This document shows positions 6,092 to 13,248 of a DNA stretch of 19,959 nucleotides, one piece after another. The position numbers and the translations under genes were made by a program. Within the stretch, counting starts at the first letter, position 1. Each line of letters starts with the position of its first letter. Source of the DNA: JAAFIP01 sp031428975 (GTDB lineage: Bacteria > Pseudomonadota > Gammaproteobacteria > Burkholderiales > Burkholderiaceae_C); the NCBI GenBank assembly GCA_031428975.1, contig JANOYR010000262.1, positions 1 to 19,959 on the forward strand, in the 5' to 3' direction. The notes under the pieces are model-generated. The model worked only from the letters and a program-made list of their open reading frames with translations. It was not told the origin of the DNA and did not search any database.

Positions 6092-8116
6092 TTATGCAGC
6101 TGCTTCTAGGCTTTCTGATAATTCCAGCCAGCGGTTCTCGGCATAAGCCAAGTCCATCTCGATGTCTTTAAGCCGTTTGCCAGCGCTGGCAATCTCGTGC
6201 GGGTTCATGGGCGCTGTGAGCTTGTTGTGCAAATCGGCTTGCTCTGCTTGCAGGGCGCTGATGCTGGCTTCTACTTTTTGCAGTTCGCGTTTGGTGGTGC
6301 TGGTGCTCGGTGATGCCTTATCATTTTTCAAGGCTTTTTTGCCCAATGTCGCAGTAAAATGGTCATTGTTTGCTATATTTTTAGAAGTAATTTTCTTGGA
6401 AACATAGGCCTCTTCAATTTTTTCAGCCGGGCTTGGCTCAAACCGCGACAAATCCTTGGCCGCTTCTTTGGCCGACACCTTGGCCACCTCGCGCAGGCGC
6501 TTGGATTCTTCGAGCAAATACTTTTGGTAGTCGTCCAAATCGCCATCGAATGGCGCAACGCCGCCGCGCGCCACCATCCAAAATTCGTCACACACCGAGC
6601 GCAGCAGGGCACGGTCGTGGCTGACCAGCATCACCGTGCCTTCAAACTCGTTAAGCGCCATGCCCAGCGCTTCGCGGGTGGCTAAATCCAGGTGGTTGGT
6701 GGGCTCGTCCAGCAGCAAAAGGTTAGGCCGCTGCCAGACCATCATGCACAGCACCAGCCGCGCTTTTTCGCCGCCACTCATGGTGCCCACGGGCTGCTTG
6801 ACCATGTCGCCTGCAAAATTAAAGCTGCCTAAAAATCCGCGCAAATCTTGTTCACGACCCGCTTCTTTGGAATTGCCAGACGTTGCCGCGTGCTCCTTGG
6901 CCAGGCGAATCATGTGCTCTAGCGGTGTGTCTTGGGCCCTGAGCACGTCCAGCTCTTGCTGCGCAAAATAGCCAATCGACAAACCCTTGCCTTCGGTGAT
7001 TTCGCCCGCCAGCGCCTGCATATCGCGGGCAATGGTTTTCACCAATGTAGATTTGCCTTGGCCGTTGGCCCCCAGAATGCCAATGCGCTGGCCTGCCAGC
7101 ACGCTGCGGCTAACGTTTTGCAAAATGGTGGTCGTGCCCGCCTCGGTGGTGTAGCCAAAGCTGGCATCTGATATGGCCAGCATCGGGTTGGGCAAATTAA
7201 GCGGCTCTTTGAACTCAAACGTGAAATCGGCCTGCGCCAAAAGCGGTGCGACGCGCTCCATGCGCTCCAGCGCTTTCACGCGGCTTTGCGCCTGCTTGGC
7301 CTTGCTGGCCTTGGCTTTGAAGCGGTCAATGAATTTTTGCAAATGCGCAATTTTGTCTTGCTGCTTAGAAAAAGCCGATTGCTGCAAGAGCATTTGTTGG
7401 GCTTTTTGGTCTTCAAAGCTCGAATAATTGCCGCCGTAGCGCGTGAGTTGGGCGCTCTCAATATGCACCGTGGTTTGCGTTACCGCGTCCAAAAACTCTC
7501 TGTCGTGGCTAATCACAATCATCGTGCCTTCGTAGCGCTTGAGCCACGCTTCTAGCCATACCAGCGCGTCCAAGTCCAAGTGGTTGGTGGGCTCGTCTAG
7601 CAGCAGTAAATCGCTGGGGCACATCAGGGCGCGCGCCAGCTGCAAGCGCATGCGCCAGCCGCCTGAGAAGCTGTTAACGGCTTTGTCCAACTCATGCGTT
7701 TGAAAACCCAACCCCAAAATCAGCGCCTGTGCACGCGGCACGGCATCGTGTTCGCCTGCATCGGCCAAGTCGGTGTAGGCATGGGCAATCGCCATGCCGT
7801 CGTCTGACTGCTCTGCAATCAATAGCTGTGCCCGCAGCGCTGCCAAGCGCGTGTCGCCCGCTACCACATAGTCGGTGGCACTGTCTTCAGTCTCTGGCAT
7901 GTTCTGCTCTACCTGGGCCATGCGCCACGCAGCGGGCATGAAAAAGTCACCACCGTCTTCGTGCAGGGTTTTGTTGAGCAGGCCAAACAGGGTCGATTTG
8001 CCAGCGCCGTTGCGCCCCACCAAGCCCACTTTTTCGCCAGGGTTGATGGTGACATTGGCTTTGTCAAGCAAGACTTTGGCGCTGCGGCGCAGCACCACGT
8101 TTTTAAGAGTAATCAT
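6092..8116 (-). CDS. yheS: ABC-F family ATPase YheS
   Basis: A 674-residue protein with two ABC ATPase domains and no membrane part, as expected for ABC-F translation factors that act at the ribosomal E site. Domain 1 has Walker A GRNGAGKST (34-42), signature FSGGW (150-154) and Walker B LLLLDEPTNHLDL. The inter-domain linker is basic (about 235-290, DRFKAKASKAKQAQSR). Domain 2 has Walker A GANGQGKST (349-357), signature MSGGE (446-450) and a second LLLLDEPTNHLDL. The N-terminus (VLLDKANVTINPGEKVGLVG) and overall alignment fit E. coli YheS better than Uup or EttA. The C-terminal coiled coil (about 603-670) is preceded by an unusual Lys/Asn/Ser-rich patch (575-600). The ATG at 8116 has no Shine-Dalgarno; a perfect 7-bp hairpin lies 9 bases upstream. 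Confidence 0.93.
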   Translation of the reverse strand: MITLKNVVLRRSAKVLLDKANVTINPGEKVGLVGRNGAGKSTLFGLLNKTLHEDGGDFFMPAAWRMAQVEQNMPETEDSATDYVVAGDTRLAALRAQLLIAEQSDDGMAIAHAYTDLADAGEHDAVPRAQALILGLGFQTHELDKAVNSFSGGWRMRLQLARALMCPSDLLLLDEPTNHLDLDALVWLEAWLKRYEGTMIVISHDREFLDAVTQTTVHIESAQLTRYGGNYSSFEDQKAQQMLLQQSAFSKQQDKIAHLQKFIDRFKAKASKAKQAQSRVKALERMERVAPLLAQADFTFEFKEPLNLPNPMLAISDASFGYTTEAGTTTILQNVSRSVLAGQRIGILGANGQGKSTLVKTIARDMQALAGEITEGKGLSIGYFAQQELDVLRAQDTPLEHMIRLAKEHAATSGNSKEAGREQDLRGFLGSFNFAGDMVKQPVGTMSGGEKARLVLCMMVWQRPNLLLLDEPTNHLDLATREALGMALNEFEGTVMLVSHDRALLRSVCDEFWMVARGGVAPFDGDLDDYQKYLLEESKRLREVAKVSAKEAAKDLSRFEPSPAEKIEEAYVSKKITSKNIANNDHFTATLGKKALKNDKASPSTSTTKRELQKVEASISALQAEQADLHNKLTAPMNPHEIASAGKRLKDIEMDLAYAENRWLELSESLEAAA

Positions 8117-8125
8117 TGTAGAAAC

Positions 8126-8142
8126 GCACTTATCGTAAGTGC
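8126..8142 (-). promoter_or_regulatory. Hairpin in place of the yheS ribosome-binding site
   Basis: GCACTTA (8126-8132) and TAAGTGC (8136-8142) form a perfect 7-bp stem with a 3-base loop, ending 9 bases before the yheS ATG on the minus strand. A seven-T run lies on its 5' side in that direction, so it does not have terminator layout for yheS transcripts. It occupies the position where a Shine-Dalgarno would be expected. Confidence 0.4.
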
Positions 8143-8156
8143 AAAAAAATCAAAAG

Positions 8157-8621
8157 TTAAGACGCTTGCAAAGCTTGTAATGCTGGGTGCGTCGCGTTGG
8201 TGAAAGGGTTGAGCACAGTAACGCCTCGGTACGTCATGCCCTCGGCATAGTCTTCGCTCAGTAGCCATCTGCAGCCTTGGTCGGCAGCCACGGCCAGTAT
8301 GATGGCGTCCCATGTGGGCACTTGGCGCTCTGCTGTCAAATCCATAGCGGCAAGCAATGCGCTGGCTTGCGTGGGGGCTGTGGGGAATAGCTGCGTCCAT
8401 TGCAGCACATGGGTGCGCACTTGGGTAGCATCGCGTTTGGCTTTGGCAGTTAACACGCGGCATAGCTCGCCTAGCACCTGCACGGGCAGCACGGTGGTTT
8501 TGGGGTTCAAGCGTGAGAGCACCGTGGCCGCTTGGATGCAGCGCAGGTCGTCGCCAAAGCCTTCTGCATAGACCAAAATGTTGGTGTCAATGGCGCATTG
8601 CATGGTTTTGGGCTCAGTCAT
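8157..8621 (-). CDS. PIN-domain toxin (VapC-like) of the Phd-PIN module
   Basis: A 154-residue PIN-domain protein, expected to be an Mg2+-dependent ribonuclease toxin of a type II toxin-antitoxin pair. The four acidic active-site positions are visible: Asp12 in AIDTNILVY, Glu52 in VLGELCRVL, Asp105 in TWDAIILAVA and Asp124 in LLSEDYAEG. The C-terminus (MTYRGVTVLNPF) fits the last strand of the fold. I chose the ATG at 8621, which has AAGGGG about 8 bases upstream and overlaps the end of the antitoxin gene by 8 bases, the usual coupled arrangement. The frame stays open upstream through the antitoxin gene but that part is not PIN-like. The RNA target is unknown. Confidence 0.9.
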   Translation of the reverse strand: MTEPKTMQCAIDTNILVYAEGFGDDLRCIQAATVLSRLNPKTTVLPVQVLGELCRVLTAKAKRDATQVRTHVLQWTQLFPTAPTQASALLAAMDLTAERQVPTWDAIILAVAADQGCRWLLSEDYAEGMTYRGVTVLNPFTNATHPALQALQAS

Positions 8622-8901
8622 ACAGCTCGCCCCTTGTCCAGCTGCGCTCGGTGTTTTGCGTCGTGCTTTGCGCAGTGTTGTGTGCTGATGCGCTGCGCTG
8701 CGCCTGCAGCCGCGCAAACAGGGCATCACGTACCGCGTTGCCCGCATTGTTTTTGGCTGCATTGGCATCGTAGGCTGCAATTGGTTCGACCACGGCTACG
8801 GGCTTGCCACGCGAGGTGATCTGAATCGTTTGCCCCGCGTTTACATCGCGCAGCAGGCTTGAAAAATGCCGATTGGCATTGGCCGCGGTCATGGTTTGCA
8901 T
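8614..8901 (-). CDS. Phd/YefM-family antitoxin
   Basis: A 95-residue protein with the Phd/YefM DNA-binding fold at its N-terminus: TAANANRHFSSLLRDVNAGQ followed by TIQITSRGKPVAVVEP. The C-terminal half (about 50-95) is polar, Gln/Ser/Thr-rich and probably disordered until bound to the toxin. I chose the ATG at 8901 because AAGGGT lies 7 bases upstream; the frame could extend to 8937 but that part includes the probable operator. It should neutralise the overlapping PIN toxin and repress its own promoter through the dyad at 8916-8947. Confidence 0.9.
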   Translation of the reverse strand: MQTMTAANANRHFSSLLRDVNAGQTIQITSRGKPVAVVEPIAAYDANAAKNNAGNAVRDALFARLQAQRSASAHNTAQSTTQNTERSWTRGELYD

Positions 8902-8915
8902 AGTGTTTACCCTTG

Positions 8916-8951
8916 ATGTAGTGCAATTGGGTTGCAAGTCACTACATTATC
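8916..8951 (-). promoter_or_regulatory. Promoter/operator of the Phd-PIN module
   Basis: A perfect 8-bp dyad, ATGTAGTG (8916-8923) and CACTACAT (8940-8947), has a 16-base spacer. On the minus strand, an extended -10-like sequence TGCGATAAT overlaps its upstream arm (GATAAT at 8946-8951). The -35 region is weak. The layout, with the operator overlapping the -10 and start of transcription directly before a Phd-type gene, is what autoregulation by the antitoxin would need. Confidence 0.6.
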
Positions 8952-8997
8952 GCATGGTCTGCACACAAAGCAGATTGCGTGTTCGTTTGTTGTTCGT

Positions 8998-9936
8998 TTA
9001 AGCTACCAAAGCACCCAACGCATCGCGCGTGAGCAAGAGCACTTGGTCTTCCCCTGCGCTGGTTTCTAACCAAACTGGCTCAAGGCGGGGGAATGCGTGT
9101 TCAAAGTTCTCGCGCTCGTTGCCGATTTCAAGAACCAATACCGCATTTTCGCTCATAAATGCTGCAGCTTCGCATATAAGGCTGCGCGTAAAGTCCATGC
9201 CGTCAGCGCCCGAGGCCAGCGCCATCTGCGGTTCGGCGCGGTATTCTGGGGGCAGGGCGGCCATACTGGTGGCGTTTACATAGGGTGGGTTGCACAAGAT
9301 CAGGTCATAAGTGCCGTGTTGTGCAATGCGCTGTGCGCAGGCGGCTAGGCCTTCGCCTTGCAGGAGCGTGATGCGCTGCGCAAGGCTGTGTTTATTTACA
9401 TTGACAGCGGCCACGGCCAGCGCGTCAACGCTTAAATCCGCTGCATCCACCAGCGCATCGGGGTAGGCCATGGCAGCCAGCACAGCCAAGCTGCCGTTGC
9501 CGGTGCAAAGGTCTAGTATGCGAAACGGCCGTTCAGAGCCGTCGGGCGCGTAGCTGGGCGCAAGCCAATAGTCCAAGCTTTCGTCCACCAGCAACTCGGC
9601 AATAAAGCTGCGCGGCACAATCGCCCGCTCGTCCACATAAAAGGCCACACCTTGCAGCCACGCTTCCTGCGTGAGGTAGGCCGCTGGTTTTCGCGTAGCA
9701 ACTCGTGCTTCTATAATGCTAGCTAGCTTTGACCGTTTGGCGGTGACATCAGGCAAATTTTCTATAAATTGTGCGTTATAGACAACATCTGCCGTGTCGG
9801 TATCAAGCGGCAACCCCAAAGCCCACAAAACCAGCCAAGTCGCCTCGTCCTGCGCATTGGTAGTGCCGTGGCCGTAGCTTAGGTTGGCGGCTGTTAATGC
9901 GGCTGCGTGGTAGGTAATGAGTTTGGCGAGGGTCAT
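8998..9936 (-). CDS. prmB: Ribosomal protein L3 N5-glutamine methyltransferase PrmB
   Basis: A 312-residue SAM-dependent methyltransferase that methylates a glutamine side chain of 50S protein L3. The N-terminal helical domain ends in RKPAAYLTQEAWLQG; then VPRSFIAELL (about 108-116), typical of PrmB rather than PrmC. The SAM-binding motif is ILDLCTGNGSLAV (about 140-152), an acidic residue lies in AADLSVDAL, and the catalytic glutamine-amide motif is LCNPPYV. The C-terminal GADGMDFTRSL and LVLEIGNE match the family. The gene lies between two toxin-antitoxin modules on the same strand. The segment near residues 54-80 looks slightly longer than usual and carries ATAGC/GCTAGC-type codons. No strong Shine-Dalgarno is seen before the ATG at 9936. 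Confidence 0.93.
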   Translation of the reverse strand: MTLAKLITYHAAALTAANLSYGHGTTNAQDEATWLVLWALGLPLDTDTADVVYNAQFIENLPDVTAKRSKLASIIEARVATRKPAAYLTQEAWLQGVAFYVDERAIVPRSFIAELLVDESLDYWLAPSYAPDGSERPFRILDLCTGNGSLAVLAAMAYPDALVDAADLSVDALAVAAVNVNKHSLAQRITLLQGEGLAACAQRIAQHGTYDLILCNPPYVNATSMAALPPEYRAEPQMALASGADGMDFTRSLICEAAAFMSENAVLVLEIGNERENFEHAFPRLEPVWLETSAGEDQVLLLTRDALGALVA

Positions 9937-9940
9937 TGAT

Positions 9941-10399
9941 TTATTTCAAAACGTACAGGTGCTGCTCGCGCTCTTGCTCAGTGGCCAAAAGCGCCTGAAT
10001 GCCTTGGTCAAAAGTCAGCAGTTTGCAGCCTTTGTGGATGGCCAATGTGAGCAGATAAGCGTCGGTGATTTGGCGGTGGCCGACGATGCCGCCAGAGCAG
10101 GCAGCGGCAACTGCGCAGTGGTCAAAATCCAAAGGCAAAAAATGGTGGTTTGCTGTCTTGAGAAACGACTCTAAAACAGTAGCGGCCTCCTCATGTGTCT
10201 GTTTCTTGCCGGAAATGACCTGCACTTGCGTGCTCAGTCGTACAAAACCTGCTTGGGTGAGCGCGCATGTGGCCCATCCCAGATGGCCATAGACCTGCAT
10301 CCAGTTGTAAACTGTGTCGTGGTGTTCGTGCTTGACCCAGCCTAAGGCGAGTATCGCATTGACATCAAGCAAATAACTTGCTTTTTCGCTGGTGTGCAT
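9941..10399 (-). CDS. PIN-domain toxin (VapC family) of the RHH-PIN module
   Basis: A 152-residue PIN protein similar to the VapC subgroup beginning LLDVNxLxAL. Acidic positions are Asp12 (LLDVNAIL), Asp113 (QITDAYLLTLA) and Asp131 (LLTFDQGI). At the usual second acidic position the sequence reads CALTQAGFVRLS, with Gln49 instead of Glu. I believe this variant also occurs in other members of this subgroup, so it need not mean loss of activity. The ATG at 10399 lies 9 bases after the stop of the antitoxin gene; there is no clear Shine-Dalgarno, so translation may depend on coupling. The stop is 4 bases before the prmB start on the same strand. Confidence 0.88.
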   Translation of the reverse strand: MHTSEKASYLLDVNAILALGWVKHEHHDTVYNWMQVYGHLGWATCALTQAGFVRLSTQVQVISGKKQTHEEAATVLESFLKTANHHFLPLDFDHCAVAAACSGGIVGHRQITDAYLLTLAIHKGCKLLTFDQGIQALLATEQEREQHLYVLK

Positions 10400-10408
10400 G
10401 GGAGGGGC

Positions 10409-10645
10409 TTACTCTGCATCCATCATCTCGCGCACTTGGGCAGAGGTGAGCACTGGCGTGCCGGGCGGGGACTGAAAAACATAAAAATCCCCTTTTTTAA
10501 CGATCGTGACCTCACCCTTGGCGGTGATTTGCATACCGCGCTCAATCAGCTCAGACACCGCCTCTCCCAAGCGCATGGCGTTGGCGCGGGCATAAGTTTG
10601 TGCTTGGGCGAACGCATTGTCGCCTAGGGTGAGTGTGGTTCTCAT
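10409..10645 (-). CDS. VapB-like ribbon-helix-helix antitoxin
   Basis: A 78-residue protein whose N-terminus (MRTTLTLGDNAFAQAQTYARANAMRLGEAVSELIERGM) fits a ribbon-helix-helix DNA-binding domain: one strand and two helices. The C-terminal tail (FYVFQSPPGTPVLTSAQVREMMDAE) resembles the toxin-binding tail of VapB proteins, where a Pro-rich strand is followed by a helix beginning T/S-x-x-x-V. The ATG at 10645 has AAGGTG 7 bases upstream. The PIN toxin follows after 9 bases. It probably represses its own promoter through the repeated TGATGCA motif just upstream. Confidence 0.82.
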   Translation of the reverse strand: MRTTLTLGDNAFAQAQTYARANAMRLGEAVSELIERGMQITAKGEVTIVKKGDFYVFQSPPGTPVLTSAQVREMMDAE

Positions 10646-10647
10646 GG

Positions 10648-10691
10648 TGATGCACCTTTGTGTATTTGATGCATTTTATCAAATTGATGCA
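10648..10691 (-). promoter_or_regulatory. Three TGATGCA repeats upstream of the RHH antitoxin
   Basis: TGATGCA occurs three times in direct orientation on the plus strand, at 10648-10654, 10667-10673 and 10685-10691, spaced 19 and 18 bases apart. The first overlaps the Shine-Dalgarno region of the antitoxin gene. TTTGAT/ATCAAA around 10665-10683 adds a small dyad, and TGATAAAAT on the minus strand is a possible -10. RHH antitoxins commonly bind tandem short sites, so this is a candidate operator. Confidence 0.5.
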
Positions 10692-10734
10692 CCTCATTTT
10701 GCGCAGATACACAATGCGCAGTTAAAAATGCAAA

Positions 10735-12015
10735 TTAAGCCAAAGCTTGAGCCGCCAGCCGCTCCAATACCCCGAGATAAATGTTCTTGAGTGGCTCAAT
10801 ATCGGCCACCACCACGTATTCATTGATTTTGTGGATAGTGGCATTCGGCGGGCCAAGCTCGATGGTTTGGGGGCAAATTTGGGCAATAAAGCGGCCGTCG
10901 CTGGTGCCGCCTGTGGTGGACAGCTCGGTGTGGATGCCAGTCTCGGCCCAAATAGCAGCGCGCACCACATCTACTAAGCTGCCAGGCGTGGTGAGAAAGG
11001 GCAGGCCGCCCAGCGTCCACACTAAATCGTAGTCTTGTGTGCCTAAACCGTTGGCTTGTAAAACTTGGTTGACACGTTGTTGCAGGCTCTCAGGTGTGGA
11101 TGCCGTGCAAAAGCGGAAATTAAAGTCGACTACCACATGCCCAGGAATCACATTGCTGGCACCCGTGCCGCCGTGGATATTGCTGATTTGCCAGCTGGTG
11201 GGGGGGAAGAAGGGGTTACCAGCGTCCCAATCCTCTGTACTGTTAATACGCACCAATTCAGCCAAAGCCGGTGCAAAGGCATGGATGGGGTTTTTTGCTA
11301 AATGAGGGTAGGCAATATGGCCTTGCACGCCTTGGATGGTGAGCTTGCCGCTTAAGGTGCCGCGCCTGCCGTTTTTGATCATGTCGCCCGTTTTTTCAAC
11401 ACTGGTGGGCTCGCCCACAATGCAATAGTCCGGCACCTCGCCGCGCGCCTGCAAGATGCGGCACATCTGCACGGTGCCGTCTACGGCCGGGCCTTCTTCA
11501 TCGCTGGTGAGCATCAGGGCAATGTTCAGGGGCGCATTGGGTTGCTTGGCGACAAATTCTTCAACAGCCACCACAAAGGCTGCAATCGACGTTTTCATGT
11601 CACTCGCGCCGCGCCCAAAGAGCTTGCCGCCTTGGTGCTTGGGCGAAAATGGTGGGCTAGTCCATTGGTCTAATGGTCCCGTAGGCACGACATCGGTATG
11701 GCCTGCAAATACTAATGTTTTGATAGCGCTAGATGCCGATTCAACGGCGACACTGGCTCTTTTGGCCCATAAATTACGAACTCTGAATGAAGCCGGTCCG
11801 CTGTCCATCCATTCGAATGTGAAGCCCAATGGCGCTAGCCGCGCGGCAATCACATCCATGCAACCTGCATCGTCCGGGGTGTTCGATTGTGCGGCAATCA
11901 GTTGCTCGGTGAGGCGGATGGTATCGAGCGCCGACGAGCCGTCTCTAGGCGCGAGGGCACTCTCGGGGGGCAGCACAGCCCACGTAGTGGCAAGCGTGGG
12001 GGTCTGTTTCGTCAT
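10735..12015 (-). CDS. dapE: Succinyl-diaminopimelate desuccinylase DapE
   Basis: A 426-residue M20-family metallohydrolase that removes succinate from N-succinyl-LL-diaminopimelate on the way to meso-DAP and lysine. Di-zinc and catalytic motifs are clear: GHTDVVPTGP (His106, Asp108), GRGASDMKTS (Asp139), SDEEGPAVDGT (Glu173, Glu174), VGEPTS (Glu202), GHIAYPH, GGTSDGRFI and GPPNATIHKINE. The dimerisation domain lies about 215-325. It is longer than the usual 375-400 residues for two reasons: about 27 extra N-terminal residues before DTIRLTEQLI, and an apparent extra segment RASVAVESASSAIKT (86-100) just before the first metal motif. The ATG overlaps the pilU stop in ATGA, supporting this start and translational coupling. 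Confidence 0.94.
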   Translation of the reverse strand: MTKQTPTLATTWAVLPPESALAPRDGSSALDTIRLTEQLIAAQSNTPDDAGCMDVIAARLAPLGFTFEWMDSGPASFRVRNLWAKRASVAVESASSAIKTLVFAGHTDVVPTGPLDQWTSPPFSPKHQGGKLFGRGASDMKTSIAAFVVAVEEFVAKQPNAPLNIALMLTSDEEGPAVDGTVQMCRILQARGEVPDYCIVGEPTSVEKTGDMIKNGRRGTLSGKLTIQGVQGHIAYPHLAKNPIHAFAPALAELVRINSTEDWDAGNPFFPPTSWQISNIHGGTGASNVIPGHVVVDFNFRFCTASTPESLQQRVNQVLQANGLGTQDYDLVWTLGGLPFLTTPGSLVDVVRAAIWAETGIHTELSTTGGTSDGRFIAQICPQTIELGPPNATIHKINEYVVVADIEPLKNIYLGVLERLAAQALA

Positions 12016-13163
12016 TGTTTCACATCCAACACAATTTCAGTGAACGACGGTGAATCGTCGGGGTCTTCTTCTTGGGCCGCAGCGGCCAGCTTTTGCGCGG
12101 CTGCCATGTCGTTTTGCAAGCGCCACATGAGGTTGGTGGGCGAGTCGGAATTGGCCAAACCCTCTTTGCGGTCGACGATGCCTTCGGTGATTAAACGTGC
12201 AATATCTTTTTCAAAGGTTTGCGAGCCCTCGGTCATGGATTTTTCCATGGCTTCTTTGGCTGCTGAAAAATCGCCTTTTTCGATAAGTTCTGCAATCAAC
12301 TTGGTATTGAGTAAGACCTCTACGGCCGGTGCGCGACCGCCAGCCATGGTTTTGAGCAAGCGCTGCGAGACGATTGCTTTGAGCGCACCAGCCAAATCGC
12401 CCAGCATGGTTCCACGCACCTCAACGGGGTAAAAACTCAAAATACGGTTGAGCGCTTGGTAGCTGTTGTTGGCATGCATGGTGGCCAAGCACAGGTGGCC
12501 TGATTGGGCATAGGCCAATGCTGCACTCATGGTTTCACGGTCGCGGATTTCGCCAATTAAGATCACATCAGGCGCTTGGCGCAAGGCGTTTTTAAGGCCA
12601 ATTTGCAGGCTTTGTGTGTCCGACCCCACCTCGCGCTGGTTCACCACCGATTTGCGGTTGGTAAATAAAAATTCCACGGGGTCTTCAATGGTCAAAATAT
12701 GGCCTGAAGATTTGCCGTTGCGGTGGTCAATCATGGACGCGAGGGTGGTGCTTTTGCCAGCGCCTGTAGCCCCCACCATCAGGATCAAACCGCGCTTTTC
12801 CAGCATCAATTCACCCAAAATCAAGGGCACGTTCAAAGTTTCTAGGGCTGGAATCTCAGACGGTATGTAGCGAATCACTGCCGCATAGGTGCCGCGTTGG
12901 CGCATGCCACTGACACGGAAATTGCCCACGCCTTCAATGGCATAAGCCATATTGAGTTCGCCCGATTCTTCTAGCTCTTCTATACGGCTAGGTGGCAAAA
13001 TCTCGGCCAGCAGGTTTTTAGGCGCATCCGGCGGCAGCAATTGGCTGTTGATGGGGATACATTGGCCGTTGATTTTGATTAAGGCAGGAGAATGCGCCGA
13101 CAGGTACACATCAGAGGCTTTTTTTTCTGCCATCAGCTTTAATATGCGTTCCATCATGCTCAT
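12012..13163 (-). CDS. pilU: Type IV pilus retraction ATPase PilU
   Basis: A 383-residue PilT/PilU-family hexameric ATPase that drives type IV pilus retraction at the inner membrane. Motifs are Walker A GATGAGKST (131-139), Asp box ILTIEDPVEF, Walker B region APDVILIGEIRDRETM (198-212) and His box HLCLATMHANN (223-233). The QREVGSDTQSLQIGLKNALRQ and YPVEVRGTMLGDLAGALKAIVSQRL segments and the long C-terminal tail ending SFTEIVLDVKQ fit PilU rather than PilT. The ATG at 13163 has AGGGAG 6 bases upstream. No pilT gene is in the window. It sits between dapD and dapE, sharing ATGA with dapE. A repeated AT-rich element precedes it. Confidence 0.92.
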   Translation of the reverse strand: MSMMERILKLMAEKKASDVYLSAHSPALIKINGQCIPINSQLLPPDAPKNLLAEILPPSRIEELEESGELNMAYAIEGVGNFRVSGMRQRGTYAAVIRYIPSEIPALETLNVPLILGELMLEKRGLILMVGATGAGKSTTLASMIDHRNGKSSGHILTIEDPVEFLFTNRKSVVNQREVGSDTQSLQIGLKNALRQAPDVILIGEIRDRETMSAALAYAQSGHLCLATMHANNSYQALNRILSFYPVEVRGTMLGDLAGALKAIVSQRLLKTMAGGRAPAVEVLLNTKLIAELIEKGDFSAAKEAMEKSMTEGSQTFEKDIARLITEGIVDRKEGLANSDSPTNLMWRLQNDMAAAQKLAAAAQEEDPDDSPSFTEIVLDVKQ

Positions 13164-13183
13164 AGCATTCTCCCTATTTGCTC

Positions 13184-13224
13184 ACTATTAAATAGCGTAA
13201 TATGACCATACCACCGTGACATTG
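13184..13224 (-). promoter_or_regulatory. pilU upstream region with the repeated AT-rich element
   Basis: The 85-base gap between dapD and pilU contains ACTATTAAATA (13184-13194), TATGACCATA (13201-13210) and TGACATTG (13217-13224) on the plus strand. The same blocks occur at 6-50. It lies 20 bases upstream of the pilU start codon, so it probably includes the pilU-dapE promoter or leader. I could not assign sigma-70 hexamers with confidence, and no sigma-54 GG/GC pair with correct spacing is seen. Confidence 0.5.
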
Positions 13225-13248
13225 GTCAGTTTCATTGAAAACTTTGGT

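Noticed and set aside
8157..10645. A new defence island or mobile element around the toxin-antitoxin modules
   Set aside because: No integrase, transposase, terminal repeats or tRNA attachment site is visible; the modules sit among housekeeping genes, so only two separate TA loci are supported.
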